Assembly: GCA_020846515.1 (NCBI GenBank)
Contig: JADLDX010000985.1
Coordinates: forward strand, 1 to 5,046
From: Pirellulaceae bacterium
GTDB lineage: Bacteria; Planctomycetota; Planctomycetia; Pirellulales; Pirellulaceae
Direction: 5' to 3'
DNA: 5,046 nucleotides
Below, in pieces: positions 1 to 5,046 of the stretch (positions are counted from its first letter, which is position 1; the number at the start of each line of letters is the position of its first letter). The notes beneath the pieces are model-generated. The model had not been told where the DNA came from. It saw only the letters and a program-made list of their open reading frames with translations, and made no database searches. A program made the translations under genes and the position numbers.

Positions 1-658
1 GATCGGGGACCCAGACCCAGTCGGGATAAGCCACCGTCCAATAGCCAGCTCGCCACTGATAACTGTTATTTACGTAATTCCATTGGCCAGGAATCCAAAA
101 TTGATCTGCCGCTGGAGGCTCACTGCTCGGCTCGGCCGTCAATGGTTCAGGCGGAGGAGGCAGGTACTCTATTTCGGTGCTGGAGTTGGCGGCCCAAAAA
201 CCAGATGTCCACTGAAACCCTTCGCTTACTTGTGACCAATATCCAGGGATCCACATGCGATCGGGTGGTGATTCTCGCCACACACCCGTAATCCACACGA
301 AGTCATCGCGGTCTTGATCCCAACCCCAATAGCCTGGTATCCAGACGATGTCATAGCCATCAGGACGATATTCAGGTGGTAGTTCGTCGATGGCCGTCGG
401 CGGTTCTTTGCCAACGATCAAACCAGGTGTGGGTACATTGGTGAATTGTTCAGCAAACGCTTCATGCAGCGGTCCCGAGACCAATACTTCTGCGCCCGCA
501 GGCAACTGGTCACCAGTGTCATCGGACAGGATTGTCGCTTGTGGCGCGTTGGGCGCTTGGGCGCCGGGTTGCGCAAACACAGGGCTGATTGCCAAAGCAG
601 CGCAAGTACCTGTCCACCAAGTGAACAGTTTACGTTTGGAATATCGACGACTTACCAT
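1..658 (-). CDS. Secreted WXXGXW (YXWGXW)-repeat protein, N-terminal part, truncated by window edge
   Basis: The reading frame is open from ATG at 658 to the left edge with no stop (219 codons plus one base). Residues 1-29 look like a Sec signal peptide: basic start (RR, KRK), a hydrophobic stretch at about 11-27, and a likely cut after VFA at 27-29. After a less distinctive region (30-100) come tryptophan modules of the form W-x-P-G-x-W, 8-10 residues, then W-x-x-G-x-W. They start at W106 (VWIPGYWGWD, then WITGVW), W136 (MWIPGYW, then WTSGFW) and W188 (FWIPGQW, then WRAGYW). A fourth begins at W216 as the sequence ends. A Pro-rich spacer at about 161-183 separates modules 2 and 3. This matches the WXXGXW/YXWGXW repeat family, which is frequent in planctomycetes as long exported proteins. 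Function is unknown; a cell-surface or envelope role is inference. The C-terminus, and therefore the total length, cannot be seen. Confidence 0.85.
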   Translation of the reverse strand, partial: MVSRRYSKRKLFTWWTGTCAALAISPVFAQPGAQAPNAPQATILSDDTGDQLPAGAEVLVSGPLHEAFAEQFTNVPTPGLIVGKEPPTAIDELPPEYRPDGYDIVWIPGYWGWDQDRDDFVWITGVWRESPPDRMWIPGYWSQVSEGFQWTSGFWAANSSTEIEYLPPPPEPLTAEPSSEPPAADQFWIPGQWNYVNNSYQWRAGYWTVAYPDWVWVPD

Positions 659-664
659 GACACA

Positions 665-673
665 TTTCCTTCC
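665..673 (-). promoter_or_regulatory. Ribosome binding site for the WXXGXW-repeat gene
   Basis: On the minus strand GGAAGGAAA precedes the ATG at 658, with 9 bases between GGAAGG and the start codon. It supports this ATG as the start, as does the signal peptide that follows directly. I see no convincing -35/-10 pair in the roughly 60 bases of non-repeat sequence upstream of it. Confidence 0.6.
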
Positions 674-733
674 AGCCCCGCCAACGATGCAACTTCGACC
701 TGGAGTAGCCAAGTCGCAAATGGCATACCGCAT

Positions 734-805
734 GTAGCCGCGGTACTCACGTAGCCGCGGCACTCCGTGACGCGGATACTGTAGCCGCGGCACTCCGTGA
801 CGCGG
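734..805. repeat. Short intergenic hairpin repeat, family A (two perfect 25-bp copies plus a half copy)
   Basis: Identical 25-bp copies lie at 751-775 and 781-805, each starting GTAGCCGCGG and ending CCGTGACGCGG, separated by 5 bp. A degenerate half copy (GTAGCCGCGGTACTC) precedes them at 734-748. Each full copy is an imperfect palindrome: CCGCGGCAC, a TCC loop, then GTGACGCGG. That is a 9-position stem with one mismatch. The right half occurs again at 885-899, fused to a family B unit. Short palindromic repeats of this style are common between genes in planctomycete genomes. No U-tract follows on either strand, so a classical terminator role is not supported. Confidence 0.85.
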
Positions 806-849
806 TCTTGCATTGGATAAGCATCAGTCGTTTTCGATGGCGACGTTGT

Positions 850-940
850 AGAAGTGAATGACGAGTCGCGGAGCGATTCGTCTACACTCCGTGACGCGGT
901 TTCTTACAGAAGAGATTGACGAGTCGCGGAGCGATTCGTC
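850..940. repeat. Short intergenic hairpin repeat, family B (two copies of about 33 bp)
   Basis: The segments 850-882 and 908-940 are direct repeats offset by 58 bp with only three differences in 33 positions. The last 23 bp of each (860-882 and 918-940) are identical and palindromic: GACGAGTCGC, loop GGA, GCGATTCGTC. This is a 10-position stem with one G-T pair. The loop is the complement of family A's TCC loop, so the two families share a CGGAG core when read on opposite strands. Between the copies, 885-899 is the right half of a family A unit joined directly to the first B copy. The sequence CGATTCGTC is duplicated at 932-940 and 943-951, reaching the helicase stop codon. Confidence 0.85.
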
Positions 941-950
941 CACGATTCGT

Positions 951-3548
951 CTACGTTCGTCGCCAAGTGCGCAAGACTTTCGTCAGCTCATCATCTTGAT
1001 GACTGATGTCCAATATCTCATCGGTGCTTTCTGGGTCCACATCGCGGCAGCACTTGGTCAGTCGTTCAATCAACACATCCAAACGGTCTTCCCATTCTTC
1101 GGGCGTGCTGTCGATCGGTGGTATGGACGCCATCTCTTCTAGCAACAGGATCAGTCGCAAAAGATGACGCAGCAATATGCCCTCTTGCTTTTGCAAACCG
1201 TACGCTGTGATGTACTTGTTGAAGTTCCCGTCAAACAACAGAACTTCACCGGCAATCCAAACCGGTTGGGTAAACACATCGTGCACCCGTGGGAAGTCAT
1301 AGTTGAAAAGTCGACGTAGCTTTTCACCGATAGTCAGAATGCGAGGTGGAAACGGGGCAAAGCCACCGCGGAGTGGCCGATCCTCTTCGTCCTCTTCTTG
1401 CCTGCCGACCAGTTCTTCCGCTGTGGCCAGTCCAAGTTCCAGCAACTGGTTGTCAAGTCGCTCAGTCGCCAATGGACCGGCCGGCAACTCTTCCAGTGGC
1501 GGCACGCGCACCAGTCGCGCTACATTTCCTGGGACCTCGAGCGCGCTTTCAAGAGCTGCCAGACGCTCTGAATCATCCGCAATCGACAAGTGACCCGCCA
1601 GGAAGACTCCGTAGAGCGGATTAATGGTACGCAGATGCACTAGCAAGTCCAATCGCTCTGTAGGCACGGCTCTATCGGGACGATAGCCTTCCAAATCATA
1701 TCCACGGCTGGCTTCGTCTTCGCGCTGCAACTCGAGCGCTCGCGGGCCCAACACGGTGTCCTGGGCTTCTTCATCACTGTCCTCGGCGGGTTGATCTGCA
1801 GGTGGCGACTCTTGTTGCGTCTTGGCCTGCGCGTTGGAAACCAGATCACCTAAACCGGCCGAGGACAATAGTCCGCGCGGTGCCGCGGGTGGCAAAATGT
1901 TCGGTTTGCTTGTCGGTTTGCTGCCCGGTGAACCGGGCGATGCACCTGGCGAACCACTCGACTGACCTTGCGGTTGAGCCTGATCGTCCCGTTTGAGTGG
2001 TACCGGCTTGGGCTCCAACTGCACATAGCCTGCTGTCCAGAGGGTGATGAGCATTTGATTGAGTTGTTTGTGCGCTTGAGCGAGTTGTGGGCCGTCGAGC
2101 AAGCGTTTGCTGACTAGTTCGCGAAGCGGTCCGACTTCCGGCGACTTTAGTAACATATACGCCATCAATCGCCAGGGCAGTTGACCACGACTGGCCAGTT
2201 TCGCGGCCGGCGCGACGCGCAGCTTTTGAAATTGATCTTCTGTCCAATAGGTTTCGCCATCGCGCCGACGCGGCATCTTTTTCTTCATGGCCTTTTTGGC
2301 GCGGAGCAGACCAGGGTCTTTCGTGTCCTCTGGTATCGAGTCATACTTTTCGCGCCAACGCAACATTTTGACATCGTCTTCGTGAGCCAGGGCATAGACG
2401 AAGCCCTCTTTGTCGAACTGGGGTCGACCGGCCCGGCCAAAGATCTGCTGAGCCGCGCTGGGTTCGATGACTTTGCGTTTGTCCTTGGGGCCTTTCAAAA
2501 TCGTTGGTAAGACAACGGAACGTGCGGGCAAGTTGATGCCGGCTGAAAGTGTTTCTGTACACACAGCCACGCTCAGCAATTTTGCTTGGAACAAATCTTC
2601 AACGATGCGACGATATTTAGGCAGCACGCCCGCATGATGCACCCCGATGCCCCGTTGCAAGATCTGTTTTAACTTGGGGCCAGCCCCTTGAGACCAGTCG
2701 TGTTTGTCCAACTCGACCGACAACGCGGCTTGCTGGGTCTTGTCGACCACGCGTTTGCCCTTGAGCAGTTCGGCCACTTGCCAACACTCGTCGCGATTGA
2801 AACAGAAGATCAAGGCTGGTGTCCGTCGGGCCTCGATACTGCCTTCGACCATCTTCTCGATCCATTCATCCAGCGTATGGTCGCCCACCCACTGAAAGCT
2901 GAGCGGCACTTTGCGATCGGTGCTTTGGACCAGTTGCAGTCGGCGATTGCAACTGCGCGAGAGCCAAGAGGTGAACTCGACACTGTTGCCCACCGTGGCG
3001 CTGAGCAAGAGAGTGCGTACATGTGGCGGCAGCAGTCCCAGTGACAACTCCCAAACGATGCCGCGCTCGACGTCGTTAAAACTATGGAACTCATCCATCA
3101 CCACCGATGAGACGTTGGAGAAATCGAAATCGGCTCCTTGAAGCAGTCGATTCAGCAAAATCTCCGCCACGACGACCAACACGGGGGCCTCCGCGTTGAC
3201 CCGGCGGTTACCGGTGATCAAGCCTACATCGTCGGCTGAATAACCCCAACCGACCACGGTCTTTTTAAGGTCTTCGAATTTCTGATCGGTCAATGCAATC
3301 AGCGGCGTCGTGTAATAGGTTTGAGTCCCGCTGCGCAGGGCCTCGTAGATGGCCGCTTCGGCGATCAGAGTTTTGCCGGTACCGGTTGGAGCGCAGACCA
3401 GCACACCTTGTTCGGCGGTAAACCAAGCTAGCAATGCTTCCTCTTGGACCGGGTAGGGTGGGTAGGGCAAAAGCTGGAAGTATTCCGCAGCGATTTCGTC
3501 GCGGCTTGGCGTTGGACCGGACGGCTTTATGTGTTCTGAATCGGTCAT
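951..3548 (-). CDS. Ski2-like SF2 DEAD/DEAH-box (DEFH) helicase, probable RNA helicase
   Basis: A complete 865-residue protein with all superfamily 2 helicase motifs. There is a Q-like PYPVQEEAL at 32-40, Walker A APTGTGKT at 53-60 and TTPLIAL at 80-86. Walker B DEFH is at 152-155, SAT at 183-185 and ALIFCFN at 245-251. GVHHAGVLPKYRR (302-314), TETLSAGINLPAR (331-343) and QQIFGRAGRPQFD (367-379) follow. The HHAG, SAGINLP and GRAGRPQFD signatures are typical of Ski2-like ATP-dependent RNA helicases. The DEFH box, and a C-terminal segment at about 744-806 (FNYDF, then YITAYGLQKQEGILLRHLL), recall the bacterial helicases carrying DUF3516; that link is from memory. Residues about 515-600 are a Pro/Ser/Gly/Gln-rich, then acidic, probably disordered linker. 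The protein is predicted cytoplasmic, and RNA unwinding or turnover is inferred. ATG 3548 is the first ATG after an in-frame upstream stop; no clear Shine-Dalgarno is visible. It is transcribed divergently from the gene at 3900. Confidence 0.92.
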   Translation of the reverse strand: MTDSEHIKPSGPTPSRDEIAAEYFQLLPYPPYPVQEEALLAWFTAEQGVLVCAPTGTGKTLIAEAAIYEALRSGTQTYYTTPLIALTDQKFEDLKKTVVGWGYSADDVGLITGNRRVNAEAPVLVVVAEILLNRLLQGADFDFSNVSSVVMDEFHSFNDVERGIVWELSLGLLPPHVRTLLLSATVGNSVEFTSWLSRSCNRRLQLVQSTDRKVPLSFQWVGDHTLDEWIEKMVEGSIEARRTPALIFCFNRDECWQVAELLKGKRVVDKTQQAALSVELDKHDWSQGAGPKLKQILQRGIGVHHAGVLPKYRRIVEDLFQAKLLSVAVCTETLSAGINLPARSVVLPTILKGPKDKRKVIEPSAAQQIFGRAGRPQFDKEGFVYALAHEDDVKMLRWREKYDSIPEDTKDPGLLRAKKAMKKKMPRRRDGETYWTEDQFQKLRVAPAAKLASRGQLPWRLMAYMLLKSPEVGPLRELVSKRLLDGPQLAQAHKQLNQMLITLWTAGYVQLEPKPVPLKRDDQAQPQGQSSGSPGASPGSPGSKPTSKPNILPPAAPRGLLSSAGLGDLVSNAQAKTQQESPPADQPAEDSDEEAQDTVLGPRALELQREDEASRGYDLEGYRPDRAVPTERLDLLVHLRTINPLYGVFLAGHLSIADDSERLAALESALEVPGNVARLVRVPPLEELPAGPLATERLDNQLLELGLATAEELVGRQEEDEEDRPLRGGFAPFPPRILTIGEKLRRLFNYDFPRVHDVFTQPVWIAGEVLLFDGNFNKYITAYGLQKQEGILLRHLLRLILLLEEMASIPPIDSTPEEWEDRLDVLIERLTKCCRDVDPESTDEILDISHQDDELTKVLRTWRRT

Positions 3549-3680
3549 GCGTGAAATTGTCGCGAAGAGTTTTTACGAAGAAGTTTCTACTGAACACGGT
3601 AAGTTTGGGAAGCTGCCTACCGGCAGGACAACATTGCCGACCGGCTTATCGACCGAAATCAGCCCGCGATGCTTGCCCAG

Positions 3681-3690
3681 GCTGATCAGC
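3681..3690. promoter_or_regulatory. Candidate upstream activator site (perfect 10-bp palindrome)
   Basis: GCTGATCAGC is its own reverse complement. It lies at roughly -126 to -117 relative to the start point predicted from the sigma-54 promoter. Enhancer-binding proteins that open sigma-54 promoters usually bind about 80-200 bp upstream, so the position fits. The palindrome is short, could occur by chance, and does not match a specific activator site I can name. Confidence 0.25.
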
Positions 3691-3780
3691 AAACAGCCAA
3701 CAATTCGTTGGTTTTTCGCGTGGCTGGGCCTCGCCGGTCCCGTGGGCCGTCGACGGTCGGTCAAAGTGGCGGCCCGTTTT

Positions 3781-3796
3781 TGGCACTAGGTTTGCA
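3781..3796 (+). promoter_or_regulatory. Sigma-54 (RpoN) -24/-12 promoter
   Basis: The sequence TGGCAC-TAGGT-TTGCA matches the sigma-54 consensus TGGCAC-N5-TTGCA at every defined position. The invariant GG (3782-3783) and GC (3794-3795) are exactly 10 bases apart, the spacing this factor requires. With C3795 as -12, transcription would start near 3807 on the plus strand, giving a leader of about 93 bases before the ATG at 3900. Sigma-54 promoters need an ATP-driven enhancer-binding activator, so the downstream gene is probably silent until a specific signal arrives. The activator is not encoded in this window. Confidence 0.65.
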
Positions 3797-3815
3797 TTTA
3801 GCCTGACTCCACGTG

Positions 3816-3854
3816 CATGCGACACTGCGGCTCCGCAAAGTCACACATCGCATG
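3816..3854 (+). promoter_or_regulatory. Stem-loop in the predicted 5' leader
   Basis: CATGCGA at 3816-3822 pairs perfectly with TCGCATG at 3848-3854. Inside lies a second small inverted repeat, TGCGG-CT-CCGCA at 3826-3837. The structure would begin about 9 bases after the start point predicted from the sigma-54 promoter and end about 33 bases before the Shine-Dalgarno. Such a 5'-terminal hairpin could protect the mRNA or modulate translation. It matches no riboswitch or leader family I recognise, and chance is possible. Confidence 0.35.
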
Positions 3855-3886
3855 AGCGCCAGTCTAACAGGATTCTCGTCAAGCAC

Positions 3887-3892
3887 GGAGGT
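3887..3892 (+). promoter_or_regulatory. Strong ribosome binding site that fixes the start of the 3900 gene
   Basis: GGAGGT lies 7 bases before the ATG at 3900, an ideal spacing. The same frame is open further upstream, with a possible GTG at 3813 and ATG at 3852. Neither has a Shine-Dalgarno, and the GTG would lie only about 6 bases from the predicted transcription start. The ATG at 3900 is therefore preferred. Confidence 0.8.
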
Positions 3893-3899
3893 GCCAATC

Positions 3900-4745
3900 A
3901 TGCGGGCTCGTAATCGCCGTAGTGTTACCAACACAATCTCTGCTGCCATTCTCGAGATTACGATCATGGGCCTATTCGTGATTATCGCTCAACCACAATT
4001 GCGCGATGCACTATTCGAAATTCTGCATCCCGCGAGTGAGCCTCAATTATCGAGCACTTCGTTATCCAACTCTACGGCGGCTAACTCTACAGCGTCTAAC
4101 CTGCGTGGCACCGGAGCACCATCTGGCCGAGCTTCATCCGGAGCTGTTGAATCTACTGGAGTTGAGTCCACTGGAGTTGAGCCGGCTCATGCCATTCGAA
4201 GCGAAGGCGCGCATGTGATCGATTTGACTTTGCAGGCAATTACACGCGATCCTCAGGACCAGACGTTCAATCAGAATCTGGCCAACTTCGCCAGCTACGT
4301 CAGTGGCTTGGCCGCTCACGGGCGACCTACTCCGCCCACAACCCAGCAGCCCACAACCCAGCCTGGTGCGCTACCTTCCACATCACCCATGCCTTCCACA
4401 TCGCCTACGGCTGTCACACCGTCGGCCTGGCCATCGCAGCCCGAACTGATAACGGCGGGCTACGCGCCGCTTGAACAATACGAATCGTTTTCGGTGGCTG
4501 TGCCAAGTGTGCCAAGCCTGCCAAGTACATCCAGCTTGCCCAGTCATCCTGCTGGCTCAACCTACGGCCAACCGACCAATCAAGTTACCGGCGCGACGCA
4601 GCTTTTGCCAAATCAATGGAATATCGCCTCGGCCGCCCAGTCTCCTCGACCAATTAGCGGTTGGGTGCCCATTCCGGCACCTGCCCCGTCGAACAACGTG
4701 CCACTTTATCCACCACCTTATGGAACGCAAAACCAGTGGAAGTGA
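3900..4745 (+). CDS. Membrane-anchored Ser/Thr/Pro-rich protein of unknown function
   Basis: I do not recognise this 281-residue protein. It starts with a basic stretch (RARNRR, 2-7) followed by one hydrophobic segment at about 13-30 (ISAAILEI then GLFVIIA), suggesting an uncleaved signal anchor with the C-terminus outside the cytoplasm. Residues 44-100 are Ser/Thr/Ala/Gly-rich with small tandem repeats (NSTAA/NSTAS; VEST/GVEST/GVEP). About 103-140 is the only segment with ordinary composition (HVIDLTLQAI to NFASYVSGLAAH) and may be helical. From 141 on it is Pro/Thr/Ser/Gln-rich, including PTTQQPTTQP, PSTSPMPSTSP and VPSVPSLPS, and it ends with a Pro/Tyr/Asn/Gln-rich tail (VPLYPPPYGTQNQWK). 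There is no catalytic motif. The strong Shine-Dalgarno, the matching sigma-54 promoter and an intact frame through the repeats support a real gene. A surface or cell-wall-spanning role is inference. No same-strand partner gene is visible. Confidence 0.75.
   Translation: MRARNRRSVTNTISAAILEITIMGLFVIIAQPQLRDALFEILHPASEPQLSSTSLSNSTAANSTASNLRGTGAPSGRASSGAVESTGVESTGVEPAHAIRSEGAHVIDLTLQAITRDPQDQTFNQNLANFASYVSGLAAHGRPTPPTTQQPTTQPGALPSTSPMPSTSPTAVTPSAWPSQPELITAGYAPLEQYESFSVAVPSVPSLPSTSSLPSHPAGSTYGQPTNQVTGATQLLPNQWNIASAAQSPRPISGWVPIPAPAPSNNVPLYPPPYGTQNQWK
4068..4181 (+). repeat. In-frame 15-nt tandem repeats in the unknown gene (N-terminal half)
   Basis: Two separate clusters have a 15-nt period. AACTCTACGGCGGCT at 4068-4082 is followed by AACTCTACAGCGTCT at 4083-4097, encoding NSTAA and NSTAS. 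GGAGTTGAGTCCACT at 4158-4172 is followed by GGAGTTGAG at 4173-4181, with a diverged 18-nt unit just before (4140-4157). All keep the frame, as expected for slippage-driven growth of a low-complexity extracellular stalk. Confidence 0.7.
4334..4526 (+). repeat. In-frame short tandem repeats in the Pro/Thr-rich half of the unknown gene
   Basis: GCCCACAACCCAGC occurs perfectly at 4334-4347 and 4349-4362 (period 15, giving PTTQ twice). CCTTCCACATC occurs at 4374-4384 and 4392-4402 (period 18, giving PSTSP twice). From 4500 three 9-nt units read GTGCCAAGT, GTGCCAAGC, CTGCCAAGT, giving VPS, VPS, LPS. The near-identical DNA, not just protein, indicates recent local duplication. Confidence 0.65.
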
Positions 4746-4923
4746 AGTACATCCAACGTAGATTAGTTGCACAGCGCCAGGTTTGATCGGTTGTTGGCTG
4801 GCGGTCATTGAAGATGGCCGGCCGGCTTGCAACTCTCGACTTCCAGGCCGGAGTTCTACACCGCAAGAGGAAAGAGAAGCGGGCGTCGATCATGAGTCGG
4901 GCTAAACCGTACGCTAGCGGCTG
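4746..4923. other. Intergenic stretch without a recognisable gene
   Basis: After the stop at 4743-4745 I see no supported coding sequence up to the repeats at 4924. A weak possible stem (CGCCAG at 4775-4780 with CTGGCG at 4798-4803, 17-base loop) has no U-tract. A perfect palindrome GCCGGCCGGC lies at 4817-4826. Neither is strong enough to call a terminator. Confidence 0.5.
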
Positions 4924-5042
4924 ATTAAAAGCGGAACGGCGCAAGCCGTCCGGTACCTGGATTAGAAGCGGAACGGCGCAAGCCGTCCGGTACCGACGTT
5001 GATTTGCTAGGAAACTCACCGTACGGCTTGCGCCGTTACGCT
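4924..5042. repeat. GCAA-capped hairpin repeat, family C (two direct copies, one inverted)
   Basis: Two 34-bp copies at 4924-4957 and 4961-4994 differ at one base (A4928/G4965) and are separated by 3 bp. A third, shorter copy is inverted at about 5019-5042. Each contains the stem ACGGC-GCAA-GCCGT, with a GNRA-type loop when transcribed on the copy's own sense strand. The stem continues outward past a single bulged A for three more pairs. In the inverted copy the first pair beyond the bulge is T-A instead of G-C, so pairing is kept. The array reaches the right edge and may continue beyond it. Confidence 0.85.
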
Positions 5043-5046
5043 ACAA

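Larger units (their letters stand above)
3549..3899. other. Divergent intergenic region between the helicase and the sigma-54-linked gene
   Basis: These 351 bp separate the starts of two divergent genes and contain no convincing coding sequence. The right part carries a sigma-54 promoter, a structured leader and a ribosome binding site for the plus-strand gene, annotated separately. The left part must hold the helicase promoter, but I find no clear -35/-10 pair there. Several dyads and direct repeats are present: CTGCC-TACC-GGCAG at 3613-3626, ACCGGC at 3619-3624 and again exactly 21 bp on at 3640-3645, the perfect palindrome GCTGATCAGC at 3681-3690, and CCGTCGACGG at 3747-3756. Confidence 0.7.

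Noticed and set aside
390..754. Plus-strand open frames of 115 and 102 codons
   Set aside because: They are antisense to the WXXGXW gene, whose signal peptide, ribosome site and repeat modules are clear, and they run on into the hairpin repeats.
734..805. CRISPR-like array
   Set aside because: There are only two full 25-bp repeats with a 5-bp gap, no spacer-length unique sequence and no cas genes.
858..1142. Plus-strand open frame of 94 codons
   Set aside because: It consists of family B repeat sequence followed by the antisense of the helicase C-terminus; no ribosome site or recognisable protein features.
3695..3716. Terminator-like hairpin CCAAC-AATTC-GTTGG followed by TTTTT on the plus strand
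   Set aside because: The stem is only five strong pairs and there is no upstream plus-strand gene to terminate; it could insulate the sigma-54 promoter from read-through, but the support is thin.
3573..3764. Minus-strand 63-codon frame in the divergent gap
   Set aside because: It begins with TTG, has no Shine-Dalgarno, covers the candidate regulatory dyads and encodes nothing recognisable.
3813..3899. Upstream GTG or ATG start extending the 3900 gene by up to 29 residues
   Set aside because: Neither start has a Shine-Dalgarno, the GTG falls right at the predicted transcription start, and a strong GGAGGT directs initiation at 3900.
3900..4000. Type IV pilin or TadE-like N-terminus
   Set aside because: A basic start, a Glu and a hydrophobic helix are present, but there is no prepilin peptidase GF(T/S)-type motif and the Glu does not sit where either family needs it.
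4775..4803. Terminator for the 3900 gene
   Set aside because: A six-pair stem with a 17-base loop and no U-tract is too weak to call.
4654..5019. Minus-strand 121-codon frame over the right-hand repeats
   Set aside because: Its first third is translated hairpin repeat and its end is antisense to the unknown gene; it is explained by repeat sequence being open by chance.

Overview
The window looks like a piece of a planctomycete chromosome, most likely a relative of the Pirellulaceae. Four things point there: a secreted tryptophan-rich WXXGXW-repeat protein, a large Ski2-like helicase with a low-complexity insert, long gaps between genes, and several families of short hairpin-forming intergenic repeats. 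Base composition looks moderately GC-rich by eye. The assignment is inference, because no rRNA or other phylogenetic marker gene is present.

Layout from left to right. (1) 1-658, minus strand: the N-terminal 219 codons of an exported WXXGXW-repeat protein that runs off the left edge, with a good ribosome binding site. (2) 659-950: a gap filled with two families of short imperfect palindromes. One is a perfect 25-bp pair, the other a pair of about 33 bp, and there are partial and chimeric copies. (3) 951-3548, minus strand: a complete 865-residue SF2 helicase of the Ski2-like type with a DEFH box, a disordered Pro/Ser/Gly linker and a conserved-looking C-terminal domain. Its stop codon lies inside repeat sequence. 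(4) 3549-3899: a divergent regulatory gap. It holds a textbook -24/-12 sigma-54 promoter pointing right, upstream dyads that could be activator sites, and a stem-loop in the predicted 5' leader. (5) 3900-4745, plus strand: a 281-residue protein of unknown function with one N-terminal membrane anchor and a long Ser/Thr/Pro-rich, repeat-expanded exterior. It has a strong Shine-Dalgarno that fixes the start. (6) 4746-5046: no gene. A third repeat family (two direct copies and one inverted) forms GCAA-capped hairpins, and one stem base pair has changed on both sides.

The three genes do not form an obvious pathway. The helicase and WXXGXW genes share a strand but are separated by 292 bp of repeats, so an operon is unlikely. 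The right-hand gene is divergently transcribed and appears to have its own sigma-54 control. I see no CRISPR array, transposase, integrase, tRNA, rRNA or recognisable defence or biosynthetic system. The most interesting signals are the sigma-54 control of an unknown surface protein and the hairpin repeats with covariation.
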